Origin: an uncultured Lachnospiraceae bacterium
GTDB taxonomy: Bacteria > Bacillota > Clostridia > Lachnospirales > Lachnospiraceae
NCBI GenBank assembly: GCA_900320325.1
Contig: ONRU01000056.1
Coordinates: 1-32,710, forward strand
Length of the DNA stretch: 32,710 bases
Direction: 5' to 3'
The notes beneath the pieces are model-generated. The model saw only the letters and a program-made list of their open reading frames with translations. It had not been told where the DNA came from and searched no databases. How positions within the stretch are numbered: position 1 is the stretch's first letter; every line of letters begins with the position of its first letter. This document shows positions 16,044 through 23,312 of the stretch, one piece after another. The translations under genes and the position numbers were made by a program.

Positions 16044-16901
16044 ATGGCAATGTATGTTTTACAGAATGAAGAACTGAAGGTTTCTGTGGCTTCCGCAGGT
16101 GCGGAACTGAAGTCAGCCCTGGACCAGAAGACCGGCAGAGAGTATTTATGGAACGCGGACCCGGCTTACTGGAACAGGACTTCACCGGTCCTTTTCCCGG
16201 TCGTCGGCAGCTATAAGGACAAGACCTCCTATTATGACGGCAAAGCTTATACCATGGGTCAGCACGGATTTGCCAGAGATATGGAATTTACCCTGGAGAG
16301 CAGCAGTGATACAGAGATCTGGTTCGTCCTGCGGGCGGATGAGACCACTTATGAAAAATATCCTTTTGACTTCGAGCTCCACTGCGGTTACAGCCTGCAG
16401 GGACGCAGCATCCTGGTCATGTGGAAAGTCGTCAATCCCACAGACGGTAAGATCTGGTTCTCCATCGGTGCCCATCCCGCCTTCAACTGCGCCATGGAAG
16501 GCTGGAAGCTGCGCTTTGATACCGACAAAGACCTGACTGTCGGCATTCTTTCCGGCGGCGTTCTGACAGACCGTGAGAAGACCCTGGTCCTGGATAACGG
16601 GGAATATCCCATCACACCGGACCTGTTCGATGATGATGCCCTGATCCTGGAGCATGACCAGACCCATAACGTATCCCTGATCGATCCCGAAGGGATCAAA
16701 CGGGTCGAAGTGGATTTCGAGTCCCATCTGGTCGGCATCTGGTCACCGGTCGGCAAAGCGGCTCCTTTCGTCTGCATTGAGCCCTGGTACGGGCGCGCGG
16801 ACCGGGCCGGCTTTAACCAGAAACTGGAAGAGCGGGAATACGGCAATGTCCTGGAAGCGGGAGAGGCCTTTGAGAAGAGCTATCTGATCACACTGACCTG
16901 A
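16044..16901 (+). CDS. Aldose 1-epimerase family protein, LacX type
   Basis: The 285-residue product has the galactose-mutarotase-like beta-sandwich pattern. It opens YVLQNEELKVSVASAGAELKS, followed by EYLWNADPAYWNRTSPVLFPVVG, MGQHGFARDMEF with the conserved His-Gly-Phe, and SIGAHPAFNC with the second catalytic His. FVCIEPWYGRAD near residue 245 supplies the conserved Glu. This layout matches the LacX-like branch rather than classical GalM. It should interconvert the alpha and beta anomers of a sugar or sugar phosphate in the cytoplasm; the exact sugar cannot be read from the sequence. ATG 16044 follows an A/G-rich ribosome site; a second ATG lies two codons in. A strong terminator follows. 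No sugar operon surrounds it. Confidence 0.92.
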   Translation: MAMYVLQNEELKVSVASAGAELKSALDQKTGREYLWNADPAYWNRTSPVLFPVVGSYKDKTSYYDGKAYTMGQHGFARDMEFTLESSSDTEIWFVLRADETTYEKYPFDFELHCGYSLQGRSILVMWKVVNPTDGKIWFSIGAHPAFNCAMEGWKLRFDTDKDLTVGILSGGVLTDREKTLVLDNGEYPITPDLFDDDALILEHDQTHNVSLIDPEGIKRVEVDFESHLVGIWSPVGKAAPFVCIEPWYGRADRAGFNQKLEEREYGNVLEAGEAFEKSYLITLT

Positions 16902-16952
16902 TTTGCGGTCATCTTTACTGAAGCAGTCCTGACCTGAATACATCGCAACAGC

Positions 16953-16990
16953 GAAGAGGCCTTCCGGATCACCGGAAGGCCTCTTCTTAT
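16953..16990. terminator. Bidirectional hairpin between the epimerase and dhaK genes
   Basis: A perfect 15-bp stem pairs 16953-16967 with 16972-16986 around the loop ATCA. It is followed on the plus strand by TTATGT. It lies between convergent genes (stops at 16901 and 17036) and has a weak U-tract on both sides, so it is most likely shared. Confidence 0.75.
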
Positions 16991-17035
16991 GTGCAAAAGA
17001 ATGAGAAATCAACGGGACTGGAAACAACCCGTGAT

Positions 17036-18034
17036 TCAGAACTGTGTGAAAGCGGGCGTGTCAGCCGGCGCGTTCAGGTAAGCCTTCAGTTCATCATCCA
17101 GCTTGAGCAGGGTGATGGAGAAGCCTTCCATATCCAGGGATGTCATGTAGTTGCCTACAATGGTCTTGGCGATCTTGATGCCTTTATCGGCCAGGACCGC
17201 GGCGACCCTGTTGTTGCAGATATAAAGCTCGCTCAGAGGTGTGCCGCCCATGCCGTTGACCATAACAGCGACTTCGTCGCCGGCGGCGTATATGCCTTCC
17301 GCCAGAATTTTGTCCAGCAGGGTATCAACAGTCTGGTCCGCGGTGGAAATGCTCTCACGGTGCGTGCCGGGCTCGCCGTGGATACCGATGCCGATCTCGA
17401 CTTCATCCTCAGCCAGATCAAAGCTGGGCTTGCCGACCGCGGGAACGGTGCAGGCGTCGATGGCCATGCCCATGGAACGGACATTGGCGATGACCTTCTC
17501 CGCAACCGCCTTGACTTCCGCCAGGTCCTTGCCGGCTTCGGCAGCGGCACCGGCGATCTTGTGTACAAAGATGGTGCCGGCGATACCGCGGCGGCCGGTG
17601 GTCCATGTGCTGTTCTCGACCGCGACGTCATCCGCTACGATGACCTGGGCGACTTCGATGTCCTCATCGCCTGCCATATCAGCGGCCATTTCAAAGTTCA
17701 TGACATCACCGGTGTAGTTCTTGATGATCAGCAGAGCGCCCTTGCCGCACTCTGTAGCCTGGATGGCCTCATAGACCTGGTCGGGTGTAGGGGAGGTAAA
17801 TACCGCGCCTGCTACAGCCGCGTCCAGCATGCCCAGGCCGACGAAGCCGCCGTGGGCAGGCTCATGGCCGGAACCGCCGCCTGAGATCAGGACGACCTTG
17901 TCTGTCTTCTTATTGCCGGTCCTGGCAAGGACTTCCGTGCCGGGTACTCTCTGTACATAATCAGGATGCGCGGCAATCATGCCGTTGAGCATTTCGTCAA
18001 CTACATTATCTACATTATTAATTAATTTTTTCAT
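17036..18034 (-). CDS. dhaK: PTS-dependent dihydroxyacetone kinase, substrate-binding subunit DhaK
   Basis: DhaK binds dihydroxyacetone covalently through a histidine and presents it for phosphorylation by the ADP cofactor held in DhaL. This 332-residue protein has the diagnostic GGGSGHEPAHGGFVG loop near residues 52-66. It also has IKNYTGDVMNFEMA near 105-118 and GIGIHGEPG, where H219 is the hemiaminal histidine. Length and motif order are normal for the family. It is the last gene of a minus-strand dhaL-dhaM-dhaK operon, 68 nt after dhaM, and starts with AAAGGG upstream of ATG 18034. The pathway is cytoplasmic conversion of dihydroxyacetone to dihydroxyacetone phosphate for glycolysis, using phosphoenolpyruvate through EI and HPr encoded elsewhere. 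Confidence 0.96.
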   Translation of the reverse strand: MKKLINNVDNVVDEMLNGMIAAHPDYVQRVPGTEVLARTGNKKTDKVVLISGGGSGHEPAHGGFVGLGMLDAAVAGAVFTSPTPDQVYEAIQATECGKGALLIIKNYTGDVMNFEMAADMAGDEDIEVAQVIVADDVAVENSTWTTGRRGIAGTIFVHKIAGAAAEAGKDLAEVKAVAEKVIANVRSMGMAIDACTVPAVGKPSFDLAEDEVEIGIGIHGEPGTHRESISTADQTVDTLLDKILAEGIYAAGDEVAVMVNGMGGTPLSELYICNNRVAAVLADKGIKIAKTIVGNYMTSLDMEGFSITLLKLDDELKAYLNAPADTPAFTQF

Positions 18035-18102
18035 GATAAACCCTTTCTGTCACAATCTCCAGATTCCTGTGACCCGGATGCCCGATGGGCGCTGTCAGTT
18101 GG

Positions 18103-18492
18103 TTATGAAAGCTTCTGCATGGTTCTGGCTTCCAGGGCGGCGGCCAGGACTTCGTCCAGATCCCCGCCGGTCGATGCCGCGACGGCCGCGCTGACCGCGC
18201 CTTCCAGTACAGGCGTGTCAGCGATCCGGACATCGATGTCCTCATCGAGAAAATCGATGGCAGTCTCCGCGCTCATGATGGCGGATCCCAGATCGACCAG
18301 AAGCAGGACACCCTCACCCCGGTCCGCCTCCTCGATGGCTGTCTGGATCCTGAAAGCGTCGGTCCCGATGCCGCCGTCCTCCATGCCGCCCGCGGCCAGG
18401 ATCGGTGTTTCGGGGGAAGCCATCTGCATGGCCAGCTCCCGGATCCCCTCCGCCGCCTTGGCACTGTGCGATACAATTACGATTCCTACCAT
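18103..18492 (-). CDS. dhaM: PTS-dependent dihydroxyacetone kinase, phosphotransferase subunit DhaM (EIIA-like)
   Basis: DhaM passes phosphate from HPr to the ADP bound in DhaL. The 129-residue protein opens MVGIVIVSHS, with the phospho-accepting His9, and has the EIIA-mannose-type features AAGGMEDGGIGTDAFRI and VLLLVDLGSAIMSAETAI. Only this single EIIA-like domain is present; the HPr and EI domains fused to DhaM in E. coli are absent, as usual in Firmicutes. I place the start at ATG 18492, since AGAGGTG lies 7 nt upstream, rather than at the GTG at 18501 that overlaps this ribosome site. It lies between dhaL (43 nt) and dhaK (68 nt) in one operon. Confidence 0.94.
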   Translation of the reverse strand: MVGIVIVSHSAKAAEGIRELAMQMASPETPILAAGGMEDGGIGTDAFRIQTAIEEADRGEGVLLLVDLGSAIMSAETAIDFLDEDIDVRIADTPVLEGAVSAAVAASTGGDLDEVLAAALEARTMQKLS

Positions 18493-18535
18493 TGCGGTCA
18501 CCTCTCAATGCTCCTGCGGACTTTCTAAAGGCCTG

Positions 18536-19159
18536 TTAAAGCTTTGCTGCGAAATCGCGGATGGCTTCCAGCGTATAAAGTGAGGAAGTAGCGCCGGGGT
18601 CCTGGACACCGATACTTCTGTCTCCCAGATAGCTGGCCCGGCCTTTGGTAGCCCGGATCGTCTTGGTATATTCTACGCCGGCTTCCGCGGCACTGCACAT
18701 ATCATCCAGACATGCCTTCAGGTCTTTGCCGCTGTCAATGCCGGCACAGAGCGCTTCGTAGGCCGGGATAATGGAATCCAGCATGGTCTTTTCACCCTGC
18801 TCCGCCTTACCCCTGAGCTTGATACCGCCGATGATGGCGTCCATCATGGCTTTGGCGTCTTCGGCAGTGACTTCTGTCTTGCCGTTCATGACCTTGCCTG
18901 CTTTCATGTAGGCGGTTCCGTACAGAGGGCCGGACGCGCCGCCGACGGTCTTGATCAGGACTTTGCCGGCGTCTTTCAGAACGGCACCGATATCGGTATT
19001 TTCCTGATCCAGCGTTTTGAGGACTTCTGTATATCCCCGGGCCATGTTGATTCCGTGATCCGCGTCACCGATCAGTCTGTCAAGATCTGTAAGAAAATCC
19101 TTATTCTCAATGATCTTATTGCCGATGACTTCAATACATTCATAAATTTTTGCAGCCAT
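18536..19159 (-). CDS. dhaL: PTS-dependent dihydroxyacetone kinase, ADP-binding subunit DhaL
   Basis: DhaL holds ADP with two magnesium ions and shuttles phosphate from DhaM to dihydroxyacetone in DhaK. The 207-residue sequence shows the metal-binding cluster DLDRLIGDADHG with Asp27, Asp32 and Asp34. It also has the nucleotide-contacting GGASGPLYGTAYMKAG and the C-terminal GRASYLGDRSIGVQDPGATSS. All are typical of the family, and so is the length. It is the first gene of the operon, giving the order L-M-K where E. coli has K-L-M. GGAGGTT (plus-strand aacctcc at 19165-19171) precedes ATG 19159 and an extended -10 promoter lies upstream. No DhaR or DhaS type regulator is encoded next to it. Confidence 0.95.
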   Translation of the reverse strand: MAAKIYECIEVIGNKIIENKDFLTDLDRLIGDADHGINMARGYTEVLKTLDQENTDIGAVLKDAGKVLIKTVGGASGPLYGTAYMKAGKVMNGKTEVTAEDAKAMMDAIIGGIKLRGKAEQGEKTMLDSIIPAYEALCAGIDSGKDLKACLDDMCSAAEAGVEYTKTIRATKGRASYLGDRSIGVQDPGATSSLYTLEAIRDFAAKL

Positions 19160-19252
19160 AAGCTAACCTCCAAATATTACATGCGCAGGGACTTTCCGTC
19201 CGGGGAGGGACAAGTGTGGGGCTTGCCCGGTACAGGACGGATCCCTGTTCCT

Positions 19253-19281
19253 ATTATAGCAAATATGCACAAAATAATTAA
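19253..19281 (-). promoter_or_regulatory. Promoter of the dhaLMK operon
   Basis: The minus strand reads TTTGCTATAAT, giving a perfect TATAAT (plus 19253-19258) with the extended -10 TGC in front. A weak -35, TTAATT (plus 19276-19281), is 17 nt away. The leader to ATG 19159 would be about 85 nt. The flank 19261-19320 is very AT-rich and could hold an operator, but I see no clear palindrome. Confidence 0.6.
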
Positions 19282-19325
19282 TATTGTTCTTTGAGAATTA
19301 TTAAAATATATCATATGTACGGCTG

Positions 19326-19352
19326 TTGTTTTTTTGATATTCGTACTATAAT
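19326..19352 (+). promoter_or_regulatory. Promoter of the HAD phosphatase gene at 19415
   Basis: A perfect TATAAT lies at 19347-19352 with a poor -35 (TTGTTT at 19326-19331, 15 nt away). It points away from the dhaL promoter in the same 255-nt intergenic region. The leader would be about 55 nt. Confidence 0.5.
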
Positions 19353-19414
19353 CCTTATGATACGTTCAACCTGCGTCTGCGGAAAGGACCTGCCCCGGGC
19401 AGGGCGGTAAGAGC

Positions 19415-20068
19415 ATGAAATATAAGGCAGTCATTTTTGACATGGACGGTACGACCCTGGATACCCTGGAGGACCTGCTGGGGGCCCTGAACCATACACT
19501 GGGCCGCTTCGGCTTTCCTTTGCATGATCTGCGGGAAATGCGGGGCTATGTAGGCAATGGGATCCGGCGGCAGATCGAACAGGGGGCCCCGGCAGGAACG
19601 CCCGCTGAGACCATAGACCGGATGCTGCCGGTCTTTATGGAATACTATAAAGTCCACGGAGCGGAGCATACCCATCCTTATGAAGGAATCCCGGAGCTGC
19701 TCAGGCACCTGCGGGACCGCGGGATCCGTACAGCCATTGTATCCAATAAGGCGGATGTTTCCGTCCGCAGGCTGACGGAAGTCTATTTTCCGGGCCTGTT
19801 CGAAGTATCTGTCGGGGAAAAAGAGGGTGTCCGCAGGAAACCGGCTCCCGATTCCGTTTTGGAAGTACTTCGGATCATGGGGCTTTCCGTTTCGGACGCG
19901 GTCTATGTGGGAGATTCCGAGGTGGATATCCAGACAGCTGACCGGGCCGGCATGGACAGGATCATTGTCGGCTGGGGCTTCCGTGACAGGAAGGACCTGC
20001 TGCGGGACGGAGCGGACAGGGTGTTCGGCTCGCCCCGGGAAGTGGAGGAATATCTGCTGGCGGACTGA
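19415..20068 (+). CDS. HAD-superfamily phosphatase, phosphoglycolate phosphatase-like
   Basis: The 217-residue protein carries all four HAD motifs. Motif I is FDMDGTTLDT, with nucleophile Asp near 9 and acid Asp near 11. Motif II is IVSNKAD near 110, motif III is the lysine in RRKPAPDSV near 137, and motif IV is VGDSEVD near 168. A helical cap follows motif I, which is the subclass I arrangement of Gph and PgmB-like enzymes. It should dephosphorylate a small phosphometabolite in the cytoplasm; 2-phosphoglycolate is the usual guess, but the substrate is not determined by sequence. The start at ATG 19415 follows a modest GGTAAGAG site. It has its own promoter and no operon partner, since the next gene has a separate strong promoter. 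Confidence 0.92.
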   Translation: MKYKAVIFDMDGTTLDTLEDLLGALNHTLGRFGFPLHDLREMRGYVGNGIRRQIEQGAPAGTPAETIDRMLPVFMEYYKVHGAEHTHPYEGIPELLRHLRDRGIRTAIVSNKADVSVRRLTEVYFPGLFEVSVGEKEGVRRKPAPDSVLEVLRIMGLSVSDAVYVGDSEVDIQTADRAGMDRIIVGWGFRDRKDLLRDGADRVFGSPREVEEYLLAD

Positions 20069-20111
20069 AAAAGCGTAAAATTTATCCCGGACTCTATGAA
20101 AAGACACAGAT

Positions 20112-20139
20112 TTGACACAGTTCCTTTATATGATATGAT
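20112..20139 (+). promoter_or_regulatory. Strong promoter of the Bax-inhibitor-1 gene
   Basis: Consensus TTGACA (20112-20117) and TATGAT (20134-20139) lie 16 nt apart. This is the best -35/-10 pair I found in the window. The start would fall near 20146, leaving a leader of about 90 nt that ends in AAAGGAGG before ATG 20235. Confidence 0.7.
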
Positions 20140-20234
20140 TTGATGATTGAAGCAAAAAAGGACCCGGGGCGGCATATCTTTGCCGGCCATCGGGAATACT
20201 TTCAGAAATATGCTTCATAAAAGGAGGTATTTTT

Positions 20235-20915
20235 ATGGATTTTATGGAGTCAAGAAGACAGGAAAGGATGCAGGCTTATATCAGCGGCGCCGAGCTGGAC
20301 GCCAGGACCTACAATCTGATCATGGGCGGAACGGTCGTTTACGGACTGGTCATGAATGTACTGGCCTGCCTCTTTCTGACGGATTTTGCCCTGCGCATCC
20401 ATCCGATCGGATTCCTGGTCGGATATATCGCCCTCTGTATCGCCGGGACCCTGATCTCCGCCAGATCCGATAATCCCGTGATCAGCTTTCTGGGCTATAA
20501 CCTGATCGTTCTGCCGGTGGGCCTGGTCGTGTCCATTTCCGTGTATTATTACGGGGGCCTTTCCAGCCCGGTCGTATATCAGGCTTTTATCCTGACCGCC
20601 TGCATCGCCGTGGTCATGACGGTCCTGTCAGGAATGTTCCCCGCCTTTTTCGCGAAAATAGGCGGCATGCTGTTCGCGTCCCTGTTCGCCGTCATCATCG
20701 GCTCCGCCCTCTGCCTGTTCCTGGGCTGGTCCACCTATGGCCTGTCCATTTTCGCGGCAGCTATATTCAGCCTGTATATCGGCTATGATATGTACAGGGC
20801 CCAGCGCTACCCCAAAACGGCTGACAACGCGGTCGACTGCGCGGTGGACATTTATCTGGACATCATCAATCTCTTTCTGCGTCTGCTCCGGATCCTGGGC
20901 AGGAGAAGGAACTGA
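20235..20915 (+). CDS. Bax inhibitor-1/YccA family membrane protein
   Basis: The 226-residue product has a short soluble N-terminus and about seven membrane helices. The starts of these are at GGTVVYGLVMNVLACLFL, GFLVGYIALCIAGTLI, VISFLGYNLIVLPVGLVV, VVYQAFILTACIAVVMTV, IGGMLFASLFAVIIGSAL, YGLSIFAAAIFSLYIGYD and AVDIYLDIINLFLRLL. The family hallmark is the last pair, with an acidic residue after helix 6 (YIGYDMYRAQ) and AVDIYLDIINLFLRLLRI at the end. Bacterial relatives such as BsYetJ are pH-sensitive calcium-leak channels, so a similar role in the cytoplasmic membrane is plausible. An AAAGGAGG site lies 8 nt before ATG 20235. It is followed after 15 nt by a small acidic protein gene in the same operon. 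Confidence 0.92.
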   Translation: MDFMESRRQERMQAYISGAELDARTYNLIMGGTVVYGLVMNVLACLFLTDFALRIHPIGFLVGYIALCIAGTLISARSDNPVISFLGYNLIVLPVGLVVSISVYYYGGLSSPVVYQAFILTACIAVVMTVLSGMFPAFFAKIGGMLFASLFAVIIGSALCLFLGWSTYGLSIFAAAIFSLYIGYDMYRAQRYPKTADNAVDCAVDIYLDIINLFLRLLRILGRRRN

Positions 20916-20930
20916 CGGGAGGATACATGT

Positions 20931-21257
20931 ATGGACCTGAAACGTTACCAGAAAGTAAAAGCGCTGACGGAAGAGATCCGCAGATTTGCCGGTGATCATC
21001 AGAGCGCCTACATTTTTGACGGCATCACTTATAAGGCGGAGGATATTCTCTTTGAAGAGGAAGAGGAGTCCGGTGAGACCGCGGCCGCCAATGCCCTGGC
21101 CCTGGAAGCCTGCGCGGATCTGGCGGACGAAACTGCCGATACCATCCGGGAGCTGGAACAGGAGACCAGCCCGCGCATACAGCAGCAGCTTCGGGAAGCC
21201 ATTGACAGGAAGGTCAGTGAAATGATCCGGCTCCTGGAAAGTGTCCGGCCCGGCTGA
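20931..21257 (+). CDS. Small acidic helical protein of unknown function, 108 aa
   Basis: I do not recognise a family. The product is soluble, acidic and almost wholly helical, with a Glu-rich stretch FEEEEESGET near residues 40-50 and heptad-like Leu/Ile spacing in the last 60 residues (ADTIRELEQETSPRIQQQL, then RKVSEMIRLLESV), so it may form a coiled coil. GGGAGGA lies 7 nt before ATG 20931. It follows the Bax-inhibitor-1 gene by 15 nt and is followed by a strong terminator, so the two form a two-gene operon. A supporting role for the membrane protein is possible but rests on position alone. Coding status is supported by the ribosome site, spacing and codon use. Confidence 0.8.
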   Translation: MDLKRYQKVKALTEEIRRFAGDHQSAYIFDGITYKAEDILFEEEEESGETAAANALALEACADLADETADTIRELEQETSPRIQQQLREAIDRKVSEMIRLLESVRPG

Positions 21258-21307
21258 AGGGAGACGGTCCGTTATCCGGCAGCCTGTCTCCCTGTATAAG
21301 AAAAGTG

Positions 21308-21361
21308 AACAGGGTCCTGCGGAAACGCGCTCCTTACGCGTTTCGCAGGACCCTGTTTTTT
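21308..21361 (+). terminator. Strong intrinsic terminator after the BI-1 operon
   Basis: A stem of about 21 bp (21308-21329 with 21337-21357, one bulged G) is followed by T6 at 21356-21361. On the minus strand the same hairpin is followed by CACTTTTC, so it may also serve the convergent esterase gene ending at 21436. Confidence 0.9.
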
Positions 21362-21435
21362 AAGCGGATCTTGTAAGGTATTCACGGGACCCTTTCCGGG
21401 ATGCCCGGAGCCATGCGGGATCTCCTGACGAAAGA

Positions 21436-22179
21436 TCATTCCCGAAGGATAAAATCCAGGAAATAATTCATCTGCTGTTTCCACCAGTACCAGTGGTGGC
21501 TGGAATCATAGCCCCAGTAATCGACCCAGGCTTTAATGCCCTTGTCCTGCAGGATCTTCTGCAGCCTGCGGGTGGAAGCGAGAGGAGTATCCTCCCAGTC
21601 ACCCTGTCCGACGCAGATGGCGATCCGGCTCTTGTTAAAGAGAGGGATATATTTGTGGTCGGCAGGCAGATTGGCCAGGGACTGCAGAGGGGCGTTCATA
21701 TAGAGGGTGTCATCCATATAACTGCCGTAAAGAAGCTGCGTATCATAAGTGCCGGACAGGGCGATCAGCCCGTTGAACAGGTCCGGTCTGCGGAAAAAGA
21801 GGTTGGCCGCGTGATAGGCGCCCATGGCGATGCCGGCCACGGCGATCTTTTCTTCGGTCCCGCAGATCTCGTGGATCCTGGGGACCAGCTCCGTCGTGAT
21901 ATACATGAACCATTTTTCATAGAGGGCTACCCGGCCGGCGGGCGCTTCGGCATGGGCCGTGACAGTCTCCGTATCGATCGGGTCCGGTGTGATGACCTGG
22001 ATGCGTCCGTCCCGGATCCAGTGGCCGATATTGTCGATCATGCCGAAATTCTCCCAGTCATAAAATCTGCCGTTGCCGCAGGGCAGGCCGATGACCGGCT
22101 TGCCGGTGGTGCCGTAGATTTTGAATTCCATATCTCTTCCCAGTACAGGGCTGTATTCCTGATAGTATTTGATTTTCAT
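21436..22179 (-). CDS. Putative esterase of the D/PF00756 type with Ala in place of the nucleophile Ser
   Basis: The 247-residue protein fits the alpha/beta-hydrolase esterase family: an N-terminal beta-sandwich start (YSPVLGRDMEFKIYG), PVIGLPCGNGRFYDWENFGM, a nucleophile elbow, then FFRRPDLFNGLIALSGTYD. An acid candidate lies in VGQGDWEDTP and the histidine region is DSSHHWYWWKQQMNYFLDFI. The elbow, however, reads VAGIAMGAYHA with Ala118 where G-x-S-x-G expects Ser. A single base change (GCC for TCC) would account for it. Without the serine, ester hydrolysis should be lost, so the protein may be a binding protein or a recently disabled enzyme. The rest of the frame is intact. It is divergent from the HAD gene at 22389 and convergent with the BI-1 operon. 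The start at 22179 gives the normal family N-terminus. Confidence 0.85.
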   Translation of the reverse strand: MKIKYYQEYSPVLGRDMEFKIYGTTGKPVIGLPCGNGRFYDWENFGMIDNIGHWIRDGRIQVITPDPIDTETVTAHAEAPAGRVALYEKWFMYITTELVPRIHEICGTEEKIAVAGIAMGAYHAANLFFRRPDLFNGLIALSGTYDTQLLYGSYMDDTLYMNAPLQSLANLPADHKYIPLFNKSRIAICVGQGDWEDTPLASTRRLQKILQDKGIKAWVDYWGYDSSHHWYWWKQQMNYFLDFILRE

Positions 22180-22268
22180 AAGCGCTCCTTCCCCCTGTCC
22201 ATAATCAGGAATTAGATTCTTTCCATATTATAATTGTACTACAAAAGCGCCGGTATCAGTCGTTATAT

Positions 22269-22295
22269 TTGAAAACAACTGCAATTTGTTATAAA
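22269..22295 (+). promoter_or_regulatory. Candidate promoter of the Cof-type HAD gene
   Basis: TTGAAA (22269-22274) is followed after 15 nt by TATAAA (22290-22295); a further -10-like TACAAT lies at 22302-22307. The region is the AT-rich centre of the divergent intergenic space between the esterase and HAD genes. The exact -10 is uncertain. Confidence 0.35.
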
Positions 22296-22388
22296 TAATG
22301 GTACAATCCATTTTGGAATGTCTGCCCCGCAGGTAAAGAGGAGGACTTCTTCCAGACATCACGTCATCTAAACAGAAAGGATTTTATA

Positions 22389-23174
22389 ATGGATAAAAAG
22401 CAGGATAAAAAATACTTTTTCTTTGATATTGACGGAACGCTGACGGACCGGACGACCGGCCTGATCGTTCCTTCCGCCCGGGAAGCGGTCCGGAAGCTGG
22501 AGGAAGCCGGCCATTTCGTTTCCCTGGCGACCGGCCGGGCCTTTTACAAGGCGGTTCCCTTTGCCGAAAAGCATGGATTCAAAAATATGGTCTGCAACGG
22601 GGGGCATGGGATCTATATTGACGGCAGCCTGCGGGAGAACCGCCCCATCGACTATGACAGGGCCCTGGCCATTTACAGAGAAGCCATCAGCCTGGGCTAC
22701 GGAGTACTGGCGGCCATGGATGATTCCAAAAAAGTCTATGCCCGGGATTTCCGTTTCATTGAACAGGTCGGACCCAGGCAGGAGCCGACCACATATATCA
22801 TTGATGATACCTTCGATCCGGCGGACTACGACAAAATCTACAAGCTGTACATTTCGGTCCCGGAAGAGGAGGAGGACAGGCTGACCCTGCTGGATACCCT
22901 GGGCCACATGCGCTTTGTGCGGGACTATGTCATGTTCCAGCCGGATGAGAAGAAGGACGGGATCCTTCGTATGCTGGAGCTGACGGGCGGGGATCCTTCC
23001 TCCGTAGTCGTCTTCGGTGATGACACCAATGACATGGTCATGTTCGACCCTGCCTTCTACTGCGTGGCCATGGGCAACGGCAGCGAGGAACTCAAGGCCA
23101 AAGCGGACTATATCGCGGCCCGCAACCTGGAGGACGGGATCTACAGGGCCTGCCAGGAGCATGGCTGGTTCTGA
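22389..23174 (+). CDS. Cof-type HAD-superfamily phosphatase
   Basis: The 261-residue protein opens with motif I FFFDIDGTLTD (catalytic Asp near 14) and continues with LATGRAFYK, which holds motif II Thr. It then has the large C2B cap domain between residues about 85 and 190, followed by the lysine in DEKKDGILRML and motif IV VVFGDDTNDMVMF near 215. A C-terminal CVAMGNGSEELKAKADYIA completes the Cof/IIB signature. These enzymes dephosphorylate sugar phosphates, FMN or pyridoxal phosphate in the cytoplasm; the substrate here is not evident. AGAAAGG lies before ATG 22389. It is transcribed alone, divergent from the esterase gene, and the following exported-protein gene has its own promoter. Confidence 0.93.
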   Translation: MDKKQDKKYFFFDIDGTLTDRTTGLIVPSAREAVRKLEEAGHFVSLATGRAFYKAVPFAEKHGFKNMVCNGGHGIYIDGSLRENRPIDYDRALAIYREAISLGYGVLAAMDDSKKVYARDFRFIEQVGPRQEPTTYIIDDTFDPADYDKIYKLYISVPEEEEDRLTLLDTLGHMRFVRDYVMFQPDEKKDGILRMLELTGGDPSSVVVFGDDTNDMVMFDPAFYCVAMGNGSEELKAKADYIAARNLEDGIYRACQEHGWF

Positions 23175-23276
23175 GGATCAGGGGCCCCTTTTCCCGGAAA
23201 CAGGCGCAGGAAGACGGGAACGCGGGCAAACAGGGAGAGTTTTAGACCTGACGGCTACCATTTTTACCCTGCTTTA

Positions 23277-23285
23277 TGGTAGAAT
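23277..23285 (+). promoter_or_regulatory. Extended -10 promoter of the exported DUF3298-type gene
   Basis: TGG-TAGAAT at 23277-23285 is an extended -10 element with no clear -35. It lies about 20 nt before the strong AGGAGGT ribosome site (23299-23305), giving a leader of roughly 20 nt to ATG 23313. Confidence 0.45.
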
Positions 23286-23312
23286 GGGGAATGGTACAGG
23301 AGGTACATTTTA

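Noticed and set aside
19160..19250. Riboswitch in the dhaL leader
   Set aside because: The leader is only about 85 nt and I see no terminator/antiterminator pair or known aptamer core.
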